Shown here piece by piece: positions 15,534-23,643 of a stretch of 64,000 nt of DNA. The position numbers were made by a program, and so were the translations under genes. Positions within the stretch are counted from its first letter, which is position 1. Each line of letters opens with the position of its first letter. The notes under the pieces were generated by a model that saw only the letters and a program-made list of their open reading frames with translations, had not been told where the DNA came from and did not search any database. This stretch comes from JAJEDW01 sp963555775. Lineage in GTDB: Bacteria > Acidobacteriota > Terriglobia > 20CM-2-55-15. The stretch is taken from the NCBI GenBank assembly GCA_963555775.3, contig CAUVWY020000009.1:744001-808000 (forward strand). Direction: 5' to 3'.

Positions 15534-17777
15534 ATGACCACCGCATTTACAGACGCAGAGTTGGAACGACACGGGATCACGGCCGGCGAGTACGACCGCA
15601 TTGTCGGAATCCTTGGGCGCGAGCCAAACCTGACCGAACTCGGCGTGTTCAGCGTGATGTGGAGCGAACACTGCAGCTACAAGAGTTCGCGCGTTCATCT
15701 GAAACGTTTGCCGACCGAAGGTCCGGCGGTCTTGCAGGGACCCGGCGAGAACGCGGGCATCATCGATATCGGCGACGGACTTGCCGTCGCCTTCAAGATC
15801 GAATCCCACAACCATCCCTCGTACATCGAACCGTTTCAAGGCGCCGCGACTGGAGTGGGCGGGATCCTTCGCGACATTTTCACGATGGGCGCCCGGCCGG
15901 TCGCGACGATGAACAGCTTGCGGTTCGGACCGCTTCAGGGTGAAAACGGACCCCGTAACCGGCGAATACTGGAAGGCGTGGTGGGCGGAATCGCACATTA
16001 CGGCAATTGTTTCGGCGTGCCCACGGTTGGCGGGGAAGTCGCCTTTTCGGACTGTTATTCGCAGAATCCACTCGTGAACGCGTTTGCGCTCGGAATTTTC
16101 GAGAAGGACAAGATCTTTTTCGGGAAGGCCGCGGGGGTTGGAAATCCTGTCATCTATGTCGGCGCCAAGACCGGCCGCGACGGCATCCACGGCGCGACGA
16201 TGGCATCGGCGGGATTCGGCGAAGACGCCGGCGCCAAGCGGCCCAACGTGCAGATCGGCGATCCCTTCATGGAGAAACTGCTTCTCGAAGCCTGTCTCGA
16301 GGCGATGGAGAAGGGGTTGGTGGTGGGCATACAGGACATGGGAGCGGCTGGACTCACATGTTCAAGCTGCGAGATGGGCGCTCGTGCGGGTACCGGCGTC
16401 GCCCTCGAACTCGACCATGTCCCTCAGCGCGAGACGGGCATGGTACCGTACGAAATCCTGCTCAGCGAATCGCAGGAGCGGATGCTCTTGGTCACGGAAT
16501 CGGCACGGGTCTCCGAATTGTTTGCGGTGTTTCACAAGTGGGGACTGGATGCCGCCCAGGTCGGAGAAGTCACCGGCGACGGTCTGCTTCGCGTCCGGCA
16601 GTCTGGGCGGAGGTTTGCCGAGATTCCCAACCGCCCCCTTACAGACGAGGCGCCGCTGTACAACCGTCCGGCGATCCCGCCCGCTCGTCCGCGGATCGAT
16701 GGCTGGTTGCCGCTCTACAGCTTTCTGGACGGCGGCCCCGGATCGACGATCGCCGCGTTCCGCAAAGCCGATGCGGCGCCCGGCGCCGCGAACTATCCGG
16801 AACTGCTCGAACGCGCGTTGGCGAGCCCCAATCTGTCGAGCCGCCGATGGATCTGGGAACAGTACGACCACATGGTCCAGTCCAACACGATGGTCGGACC
16901 GGGTTCCGACGCCGCTGTCATTCGCGTCAAGGGAACCCGGAAAGCGCTGGCGATGGTTCTGGACGGCCCCGCCGTGCATGTGGCGCGCAACCCCAGGGAA
17001 GGAGCGCGCAAGGCTGTTGCCGAAGCGTGCCGGAATCTGGTCTGTTCAGGCGCCCGGCCTGTTGCGTCGACAAACTGCCTCAATTTCGGAAATCCGGAGC
17101 ATCCCGAGGTGATGTGGCAATTCAGCGAGACGGTCGACGGTATTGCCGAAGCCTGCGAAGCGTTCCAGACGCCCATTACGGGCGGCAATGTCAGCTTCTA
17201 CAACGAAACGTTCAAGGAAGACATCTACCCCACGCCGGTGCTGGGACTGGTGGGGCTGGTCGAGAATCTCGCCTTCGTTACAACCGCGGCGTTCAAGGAA
17301 TCCGGAGACAGTATCCTGCTGATCGAAAGCTTGTCCCGAACCGAGGAAATCAACCTGGACGAAGAGCGGGCTCTGCAGAATCTCATCTCGACTCTGATCC
17401 GGAGCGGTCTGATCCAATCGGCTCACGATTTGAGCGAAGGCGGTTTTGCGGTGGCGATTGCCGAGTGCTGTTTCTCTACGCTCCACCGCGATGCGATCGG
17501 CGCCGAGGTGACGGTGCCATCCACTATGGCGGTTTGCCGGGACATGTTCGCCGAGTTCCCGACGCGAGTCCTGGTCTCTACCCGCGACGCCTCGGGTGTG
17601 ATGGATCGCGCGGCCGCGGCCGCTCTGGCCGGGCACGATCTGGGGCGGGTCGGTGGAGAACGTCTGGTGCTGGAGTACGAAGGCGTTCGGGCGATCGATA
17701 TGGAAATCTCCGGCCTGGAGCGCGTCTGGCGGGACGCACTTCCCGCCGCACTCGAAAACCGTCCGTTGTTCGATTAG
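15534..17777 (+). CDS. purL: FGAM synthase subunit PurL (small form)
   Basis: A 747-residue ATP-dependent synthetase converting FGAR to FGAM. It has the small-PurL architecture of two AIRS-like halves: the first with MWSEHCSYKSSR and IESHNHPS, the second beginning near residue 430 with the QYDHMVQSNT segment. The length matches PurL of the PurS/PurQ-dependent type and not the large fused form. Four bases separate it from purQ. Confidence 0.96.
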   Translation: MTTAFTDAELERHGITAGEYDRIVGILGREPNLTELGVFSVMWSEHCSYKSSRVHLKRLPTEGPAVLQGPGENAGIIDIGDGLAVAFKIESHNHPSYIEPFQGAATGVGGILRDIFTMGARPVATMNSLRFGPLQGENGPRNRRILEGVVGGIAHYGNCFGVPTVGGEVAFSDCYSQNPLVNAFALGIFEKDKIFFGKAAGVGNPVIYVGAKTGRDGIHGATMASAGFGEDAGAKRPNVQIGDPFMEKLLLEACLEAMEKGLVVGIQDMGAAGLTCSSCEMGARAGTGVALELDHVPQRETGMVPYEILLSESQERMLLVTESARVSELFAVFHKWGLDAAQVGEVTGDGLLRVRQSGRRFAEIPNRPLTDEAPLYNRPAIPPARPRIDGWLPLYSFLDGGPGSTIAAFRKADAAPGAANYPELLERALASPNLSSRRWIWEQYDHMVQSNTMVGPGSDAAVIRVKGTRKALAMVLDGPAVHVARNPREGARKAVAEACRNLVCSGARPVASTNCLNFGNPEHPEVMWQFSETVDGIAEACEAFQTPITGGNVSFYNETFKEDIYPTPVLGLVGLVENLAFVTTAAFKESGDSILLIESLSRTEEINLDEERALQNLISTLIRSGLIQSAHDLSEGGFAVAIAECCFSTLHRDAIGAEVTVPSTMAVCRDMFAEFPTRVLVSTRDASGVMDRAAAAALAGHDLGRVGGERLVLEYEGVRAIDMEISGLERVWRDALPAALENRPLFD

Positions 17778-17793
17778 ACTGGGAGTAGCCATC

Positions 17794-19245
17794 ATGTGCG
17801 GAATATTCGGTATCGCGAACCACACCGATGCGGCCCGGCTGACTTACCTGGGCCTTTATGCGCTCCAGCATCGCGGACAGGAAAGCACCGGCATTTCCGC
17901 TTGTGACGGCAGCGGGGTGTCGACGTTCAAGGCCATGGGGCACGTGGCCGATGTGTACACCGAAAAGGAACTGTTGGCTTTACCTGGAAACAGTTCCATT
18001 GGCCATACCCGCTATTCCACGGCCGGCGAGAGTTCCACGGACAACGCGCAGCCGATTTCGGTGAAGAGCGCTTACGGCGAAGTGTCTTTGTGCCACAACG
18101 GCAACCTGATCAACGCCAGCGCGCTGCGGCAGGAACTCGAAGACGAAGGCGCCGTTTTCCAGTCAACCAGCGACAGCGAAGTCATACTCCATCTGATCGC
18201 GCGCGCGGGAACTGAAACTCTGGATGAAGCTCTCATTCATGCTTTGCGCCAGGTGCAGGGCGCATACTGCATCGTATTGTTGAATGAAGGGACGCTGATT
18301 GCCGCTCGCGACCCGCTAGGATTCCGTCCGCTGTGCATCGGGAACTTTAACGGCGCCTACGCGGTCGCCTCCGAGTCGTGCGCGTTCGACCTGATCAACG
18401 CTTCCTACTTACGTGAGGTTCAGCCTGGCGAAGTGATCGTCATCAAGGACGGTCGGCTTCGTTCCGTTGAGGTGAGGGCGCCCCTGATCTCCGCCAAGTG
18501 CATTTTTGAACATGTGTATTTCTCTCGGCCCGACAGCACGGTTTTCGGCCGGACCGTCCAGTACAGCCGCGACCGGATGGGCCGTATTCTGGCCGATGAA
18601 TCGGGTGTCGAGGCAGACCTTGTCGTGCCGGTTCCGGATTCGGGAGTCGCTGCCGCGATCGGTTATTCGCAGCAGTCCGGCATTCCATTTCAGATGGGAC
18701 TGATTCGGAACCACTACGTGGGGCGGACCTTTATCGAGCCGCGGCAATCGATCCGTCACTTCGGAGTCAAGGTGAAGTTGAATCCGGTCAAGGAGTTGCT
18801 GCGCGGCAAGAGAGTCATTCTGATCGACGACTCCATCGTCCGCGGCACGACGAGCCGCAAGATCGTCAAGATGGTGCGTGCCGCCGGCGCCCGCGAAGTG
18901 CACTTCAGAGTCAGTTGCCCCCCGACTATTTCTCCGTGTTTCTACGGTATCGACACGCCCAATCGTAAGGAACTGATCGCGTCGAGTCACACAATTGAAG
19001 AGACCCGCAAATACATCGAGGCCGACTCTTTGGCATACCTGAGCTTGCCGGGTTTGTTCAAGGCCATGGAGAGCACGGGTTCCGAATACTGTACCGCGTG
19101 CTACACGGGCCAATACCCTCTGGGATTTGGCAACGACATGCTCGATGCTAAGGCAAACGACCGCCAGTTAGACCTCTGGAACACGCCGGACCGGGATATC
19201 GCGGAATTGCATGTTCTGAGCACGGCCATGGCCAGCGACGACTGA
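17794..19245 (+). CDS. purF: Amidophosphoribosyltransferase
   Basis: A 483-residue enzyme catalysing the first committed step of purine synthesis. ATG at 17794 followed by TGC places the Ntn nucleophile at Cys2 (MCGIFGIANHTD); the upstream GGGAG at 17781-17785 fits. The glutaminase part contains LQHRGQES and CHNGNLINA, and the PRPP-binding motif VILIDDSIVRGTTSRK lies near residue 342. C-terminal cysteines (CPPTISPC, YCTACYTG) resemble the Fe-S ligands of the B. subtilis-type enzyme. Its TGA overlaps the purM ATG by one base. Confidence 0.96.
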   Translation: MCGIFGIANHTDAARLTYLGLYALQHRGQESTGISACDGSGVSTFKAMGHVADVYTEKELLALPGNSSIGHTRYSTAGESSTDNAQPISVKSAYGEVSLCHNGNLINASALRQELEDEGAVFQSTSDSEVILHLIARAGTETLDEALIHALRQVQGAYCIVLLNEGTLIAARDPLGFRPLCIGNFNGAYAVASESCAFDLINASYLREVQPGEVIVIKDGRLRSVEVRAPLISAKCIFEHVYFSRPDSTVFGRTVQYSRDRMGRILADESGVEADLVVPVPDSGVAAAIGYSQQSGIPFQMGLIRNHYVGRTFIEPRQSIRHFGVKVKLNPVKELLRGKRVILIDDSIVRGTTSRKIVKMVRAAGAREVHFRVSCPPTISPCFYGIDTPNRKELIASSHTIEETRKYIEADSLAYLSLPGLFKAMESTGSEYCTACYTGQYPLGFGNDMLDAKANDRQLDLWNTPDRDIAELHVLSTAMASDD

Positions 19246-20279
19246 TGCCGGGCCGTCCCTCTCTGACCTACAAGGATTCGGGTGTGGATATCGATGCGGC
19301 CAACCGCGCGACCGGCCGAATCCGCGAACTTGCCCGGCAGACTCTCACACCGGGCGTTCTCAGCGAGATTGGAGGTTTCGGAGGCCTCTTCGACGCGGCC
19401 TTCAAGGACATGTCCGCACCCGTCCTGGTGTCGAGTACGGATGGTGTCGGTACCAAGCTGAAAGCCGCGTTCCAGACCGGATGCCACAACACCGTGGGCG
19501 GCGACCTGGTCAACCATTGCATCAACGACATCGGCGTGCAGGGCGCCCGGCCATTGTTTTTTATGGACTATGTGGCCACGGGCAAGCTCGATCCCGACGT
19601 TGTGGTCGCCCTGGTCGAAGGAGTGGCTTCCGCCTGCCGCAAAGCCGGATGTGCGCTACTGGGCGGAGAGACTGCCGAAATGCCCGGTTTCTACAACGAT
19701 GGCGAGTACGACATCGCCGGTTTCATTGTCGGTGTCGTCGATCGGCCCCGCTTGATTACGGGGCGCGACATTCGACCCGGCGACGTGCTGGTTGGATTGC
19801 CATCGGTCGGTCTGCATACCAACGGCTACTCCCTGGCACGGAAGCTCTTCTTCGATATCGCGGGATGGAGCATCGACACGGAGGTACCGGAACTCGGCTG
19901 CACCGTGGGCGCCGAACTGCTTAAACCCCACTTGAACTACGAACCCGTCCTCCGGACGGCATTGGAGAAGAACCTGGTTCGCGGGCTCGCGCATATCACC
20001 GGAGGCGGCATCACCGACAACCTGCCCCGCATACTGCCCGAGGGTTGCCGCGCGCAGGTTCGACTCGGTTCCTGGCCAGTCCTTTCGGTTTTCGAACTGA
20101 TGGCGCGAATCGGTTCGATCGCTCCCGAAGAAATGCTGTGGGCGACCAATATGGGCGTCGGCATGATCGCGGTCATTCGGCCCGATTCCGTGGACGCATT
20201 CGCATCCGAGGTGAAATCCGGGCATTTCGTCATCGGCAGGATTGTCGATGGGGAACCTGGAGTCGCCTACGTTCGATGA
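19245..20279 (+). CDS. purM: Phosphoribosylformylglycinamidine cyclo-ligase
   Basis: A 344-residue AIR synthetase. It opens with LTYKDSGVDIDAANRA and contains STDGVGTKLKAAF (ATP-binding), CINDIGVQGARPLFFMDY, and GGETAEMPGFY, all family signatures, plus HITGGGITDNLPRILP. It closes the imidazole ring after PurSQL. Start and stop overlap the neighbours by 1 and 4 nt. Confidence 0.96.
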   Translation: MPGRPSLTYKDSGVDIDAANRATGRIRELARQTLTPGVLSEIGGFGGLFDAAFKDMSAPVLVSSTDGVGTKLKAAFQTGCHNTVGGDLVNHCINDIGVQGARPLFFMDYVATGKLDPDVVVALVEGVASACRKAGCALLGGETAEMPGFYNDGEYDIAGFIVGVVDRPRLITGRDIRPGDVLVGLPSVGLHTNGYSLARKLFFDIAGWSIDTEVPELGCTVGAELLKPHLNYEPVLRTALEKNLVRGLAHITGGGITDNLPRILPEGCRAQVRLGSWPVLSVFELMARIGSIAPEEMLWATNMGVGMIAVIRPDSVDAFASEVKSGHFVIGRIVDGEPGVAYVR

Positions 20280-20905
20280 GGATCGCGTTCCCCAGCCGCC
20301 GGATCGGCGTTCTGTTATCCGGGCGCGGTTCCAACTTCATGGCGATTGCCGACCGGATCGACTCCGGCGCGCTCCATGCCGAAATCGCGTTGGTTATCAG
20401 CAACAGGGAGTCGGCGCCCGGTCTCGATGAAGCCCGCAGGAGAGGGCTGGACGCGGTTTACCTTCCCACTTCGGGACGGGCGCGCGAAGAATTCGACCGC
20501 GCGGCTGTCGATCTGTTGCGCGCGCGGAACGTCGCCCTGGTTTGCCTGGCCGGCTTCATGCGTGTATTGAGCCCGGTATTCGTCCGTGCCTTTCCCAATG
20601 CCATCCTGAACATCCATCCTGCTCTTTTGCCTGCGTTTTCCGGTCTGGACGCTCAGAAACAGGCACTCGATCGTGGAGTAAGATTCAGCGGCTGCACGGT
20701 TCATCTGGCGGACGAGTCGCTCGACGGCGGCCCGATCGTCCATCAGGCCGTTGTGCCGGTCCTGGACGGCGATTCGGTGGACGAGCTTTCAGCGCGGATT
20801 CTGGCCGAAGAACACCGCATCTACTCGGAGGCCATCGGCTCGATGCTCGACGGAAGGTGCTCCCTGGAAGGACGACGCGTAATCGTTCGAAACTCCAATG
20901 AATAA
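20276..20905 (+). CDS. purN: Phosphoribosylglycinamide formyltransferase (folate-dependent)
   Basis: A 209-residue GAR transformylase. GVLLSGRGSNFMAI is the phosphate-binding start; the catalytic Asn/His pair is in LNIHPALLPAF and the Asp is in GGPIVHQ downstream of CTVHLADESLDGG. The ATG overlaps the purM stop (ATGA). The 3' end overlaps tyrS by 8 nt. Confidence 0.94.
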   Translation: MRIAFPSRRIGVLLSGRGSNFMAIADRIDSGALHAEIALVISNRESAPGLDEARRRGLDAVYLPTSGRAREEFDRAAVDLLRARNVALVCLAGFMRVLSPVFVRAFPNAILNIHPALLPAFSGLDAQKQALDRGVRFSGCTVHLADESLDGGPIVHQAVVPVLDGDSVDELSARILAEEHRIYSEAIGSMLDGRCSLEGRRVIVRNSNE

Positions 20906-22136
20906 AGACCTGGCCTCCCTTTCGATCGATGAGCAGTTGACCTACCTGCGCAAGGGGTCGGTCGAGATCATTCGTGAGAACGATCTGGCGGAACGTCTTC
21001 GAGACTCCGCGAAGACCGGCAAGAAGCTGCGGATAAAGGCCGGTTTCGACCCAACGGCGCCCGACCTTCACCTGGGCCATACGGTTCTCATCCGCAAGAT
21101 GCGGCACTTCCAGGACCTCGGTCATACCGTCATTTTTCTGATTGGCGATTTCACCGGATTGATCGGCGACCCGTCCGGACTTTCGGCCACTCGAAAGCAG
21201 TTGACCCGGGAGCAGATCGACGCCAACGCCGAAACTTACAAAAAGCAGATCTTCAAGATACTCGACCCCGAGACCACCGTGATCGACTTCAACAGCCGTT
21301 GGATGCTGGAGCTTGGGGTCGATGGGTTCGTTTCGCTGTGTTCCAGATACACGGTGCGGCAGATTCTGGAACGCGACGATTTTGAAAAACGGCTCAGGGA
21401 GCAGCAGCCCATTGCCATGCACGAACTGCTGTATCCGATCGTGCAGGGCTACGATTCGGTTGCTCTGGAGGCCGATGTCGAACTGGGCGGTACCGATCAG
21501 AAGTTCAACCTTCTGGTGGGACGCGAACTGCAACGCGAGTACGGTCAGAAGCCCCAGGTCGTGATGACGATGCCGTTGCTGGAAGGTACCGACGGCGTCC
21601 GAAAAATGAGCAAGTCGCTGGACAACTACATCGGAATCTACGATGAACCGGCGGACATGTTTGGAAAGGTGATGTCGATTTCGGACGAGATGATGTACCG
21701 CTATTACGAGTTGGCGACCGATGTTTCCGTCAGCGATATCGAAGTCTGGAAGTCCGAGGTGGCGGCGGGCGATCGGCACCCCATGGAACTGAAGAAGAGA
21801 CTCGCCGAAATCATCATCGCGGACTATCACTCCGTGGAGTCGGCCGCATCGGCGCGGGAGGAATTCGAAAAAATATTCGCGAGAGGCGAACTGCCTGGCG
21901 ACATCGAAACGCGCGAGATATCTTCGTCGGCCGTGCACATCCGGCTGCCGAAGCTGCTTTCGGAGCTTGGATTGGCGGACTCCACCGCCGAAGCCAACCG
22001 CTTGATCAAGTCTGGGGCCGTCTCGTTGAATGGCGACAGGGTGTCGGATCCCACCCTGGTCATCGACTATTCATCCCCCGCGCAATACCTTTTCAAGGTT
22101 GGAAAGCGGCGTTTCATGCGCGTGGTTGTCAAATAG
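20898..22136 (+). CDS. tyrS: Tyrosyl-tRNA synthetase
   Basis: A 412-residue class Ic aminoacyl-tRNA synthetase. The HIGH-like motif is PDLHLGHT near residue 51, the KMSKS loop is RKMSKSLDN near residue 234, and an S4 RNA-binding domain covers the last 65 residues (RLPKLLSELGLADS ... AEANRLIKSGAVSLNGDRV). It is the longer TyrRS-Z-like form. It ends the purine operon with an 8-nt overlap with purN. Confidence 0.95.
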   Translation: MNKDLASLSIDEQLTYLRKGSVEIIRENDLAERLRDSAKTGKKLRIKAGFDPTAPDLHLGHTVLIRKMRHFQDLGHTVIFLIGDFTGLIGDPSGLSATRKQLTREQIDANAETYKKQIFKILDPETTVIDFNSRWMLELGVDGFVSLCSRYTVRQILERDDFEKRLREQQPIAMHELLYPIVQGYDSVALEADVELGGTDQKFNLLVGRELQREYGQKPQVVMTMPLLEGTDGVRKMSKSLDNYIGIYDEPADMFGKVMSISDEMMYRYYELATDVSVSDIEVWKSEVAAGDRHPMELKKRLAEIIIADYHSVESAASAREEFEKIFARGELPGDIETREISSSAVHIRLPKLLSELGLADSTAEANRLIKSGAVSLNGDRVSDPTLVIDYSSPAQYLFKVGKRRFMRVVVK

Positions 22137-22204
22137 CGGTTGAATCCCCGATTTGCGATGGAACCGCCGCCGGTCCCGCACGGGGCTCCACCCCCGGTTG
22201 ACTT

Positions 22205-22237
22205 CATATGCATAATCGATGCAGCATTATGCATATG
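22205..22237 (+). promoter_or_regulatory. 12-bp palindromic operator over the vapB start
   Basis: CATATGCATAAT (22205-22216) and ATTATGCATATG (22226-22237) are perfect reverse complements separated by 9 nt. The second arm contains the vapB start codon (22235-22237). VapBC complexes normally repress their own promoter by binding such repeats, and TGCATAAT here also resembles an extended -10 element. Confidence 0.7.
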
Positions 22238-22432
22238 AGAACGACGCTGAATATCGACGATTCCTTGCTGGAGAAGGCGGCTGACCTGACCGGTACAACC
22301 GAAAAGACAGCTCTGGTTCGGCGAGGTCTGGAGGCGCTTATTGCGCTGGAGAGCGCACGCCGTCTGGCGGCATTGGGTGGAACCGAGACGACGCTCCGGC
22401 CGATTCCCCGTCGACGGCCGCCTGCGGCATGA
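22235..22432 (+). CDS. vapB: VapB-type antitoxin
   Basis: A 65-residue antitoxin beginning MRTTLNIDDSLLEKA, a ribbon-helix-helix DNA-binding start typical of VapB, followed by TGTTEKTALVRRGLEAL and a basic, proline-rich tail (RPIPRRRPP) that would bind the toxin. Two further in-frame ATGs lie upstream (22208, 22229), but both fall within the operator; the one at 22235 gives the canonical N-terminus. Overlaps vapC by 4 nt. Confidence 0.85.
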   Translation: MRTTLNIDDSLLEKAADLTGTTEKTALVRRGLEALIALESARRLAALGGTETTLRPIPRRRPPAA

Positions 22433-22791
22433 TCACACTGGTGGATACGTCGGTATGGATTGACCATTTGAGAAAAGGGAACAGCAAGTTAGCCACGCTG
22501 CTCGATAAGGGGCATGTCTATTGCCATCGATTCGCGATCGGCGAATTGGCCTGCGGCACGGTCCGCAATCGCGATGAACTGTTGGGTCTGTTAAGGGCAT
22601 TGCCGTCCGTGCCAGTCGCCGAACATGAAGAAGTCCTGGACTTCATCGCTGAACGAAAGCTTGCCGGTCGCGGTCTGGGATGGATCGACATGCATCTTCT
22701 TGCTTCCGCACTCCTTGCAAACTGCAAGATATGGACCCTCGACAAGGCACTCGGAGCGGCGGCGGCTGAACTGAGGATCTTTTCGAGTTGA
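22429..22791 (+). CDS. vapC: VapC-type PIN-domain toxin
   Basis: A 120-residue PIN ribonuclease. The acidic active-site residues are in VDTSVWIDHL (Asp6), FAIGELACG (Glu near 43), GLGWIDMHLL (Asp near 88) and WTLDKAL (Asp near 105). VapC toxins cleave tRNA or rRNA and are neutralised by VapB. The stop is followed by pdxJ with an 81-bp gap. Confidence 0.88.
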   Translation: MITLVDTSVWIDHLRKGNSKLATLLDKGHVYCHRFAIGELACGTVRNRDELLGLLRALPSVPVAEHEEVLDFIAERKLAGRGLGWIDMHLLASALLANCKIWTLDKALGAAAAELRIFSS

Positions 22792-22872
22792 ATGCGAACG
22801 CGCATCGGCTACCCGTCCCCTGCCGTGGGACGCAGTGAAACCGGTCGGGTCGAAAACCGGCACACCCCAAAA

Positions 22873-23601
22873 ATGACCAAGCTCAGCGTCAACGTCAACA
22901 AGTTCGCCCTGATCCGCAACTCTCGCGACACCGACTATCCGAACCTCGAAACAATGGCCGCCCGGGCCATCGCCCGAGGCGTTCACGGGATCACGATCCA
23001 CCCCCGGCCCGACCAACGGCACATTCGCTACAGCGACGTTCCCGCCTTGTCGCGGTTGACCGCGCGGCACGAGAATGTCGAATTCAATATCGAAGGCAAT
23101 CCCATCCCAAAGTTTCTGTCCATCGTGGGTGAGGCTGTTCCCGATCAGGTCACGCTAGTCCCGGACGATCCGGTTCAGTTGACTTCCGATCATGGCTGGA
23201 ACATCGAGAAGGACGGAAAACGGCTCGCGCCGGTCATTCAGGATCTGCAGGGGCGGGGCATTCGCGTCAGCCTGTTCATGGACCCGGTACCGGGACAGAT
23301 CGATTTGGCAAGATCCATTGGAGCCGACCGTATCGAACTCTACACGGAACCCTACGCCGCCGCGTTCGGCACTCCCGGAGAGGACGAGGTGTGGGAACGT
23401 TTTCGAATCGCCGCCGGCCACGCCGCGGCCATCGGTCTCGGTGTCAACGCCGGCCACGACCTGAACCTGGCCAACCTACCCCGGTTTCTCACGATCGACG
23501 GCATCCTGGAAGTGTCCATTGGTCATGCCATCGTCGTCGAGTCGTTCGACTACGGTTTCGAAGAAACGCTCCGTCGATATCTGGAGATCACCGGTTCCTG
23601 A
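22873..23601 (+). CDS. pdxJ: Pyridoxine 5'-phosphate synthase
   Basis: A 242-residue TIM barrel that condenses 3-amino-2-oxopropyl phosphate with deoxyxylulose phosphate to form pyridoxine 5'-phosphate. Signatures include LSVNVNKFALIRNSR, HPRPDQRHIRYSDV, and near the C-terminus GVNAGHDLNLANL and SIGHAIVVESF. The frame is open from the vapC stop, but the chosen ATG at 22873 gives the canonical N-terminus. No other vitamin B6 gene is nearby. Confidence 0.93.
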   Translation: MTKLSVNVNKFALIRNSRDTDYPNLETMAARAIARGVHGITIHPRPDQRHIRYSDVPALSRLTARHENVEFNIEGNPIPKFLSIVGEAVPDQVTLVPDDPVQLTSDHGWNIEKDGKRLAPVIQDLQGRGIRVSLFMDPVPGQIDLARSIGADRIELYTEPYAAAFGTPGEDEVWERFRIAAGHAAAIGLGVNAGHDLNLANLPRFLTIDGILEVSIGHAIVVESFDYGFEETLRRYLEITGS

Positions 23602-23643
23602 TGCCACGGGCGCCCGCGGCGATTGTTCACCGAGCGCCGGGGC

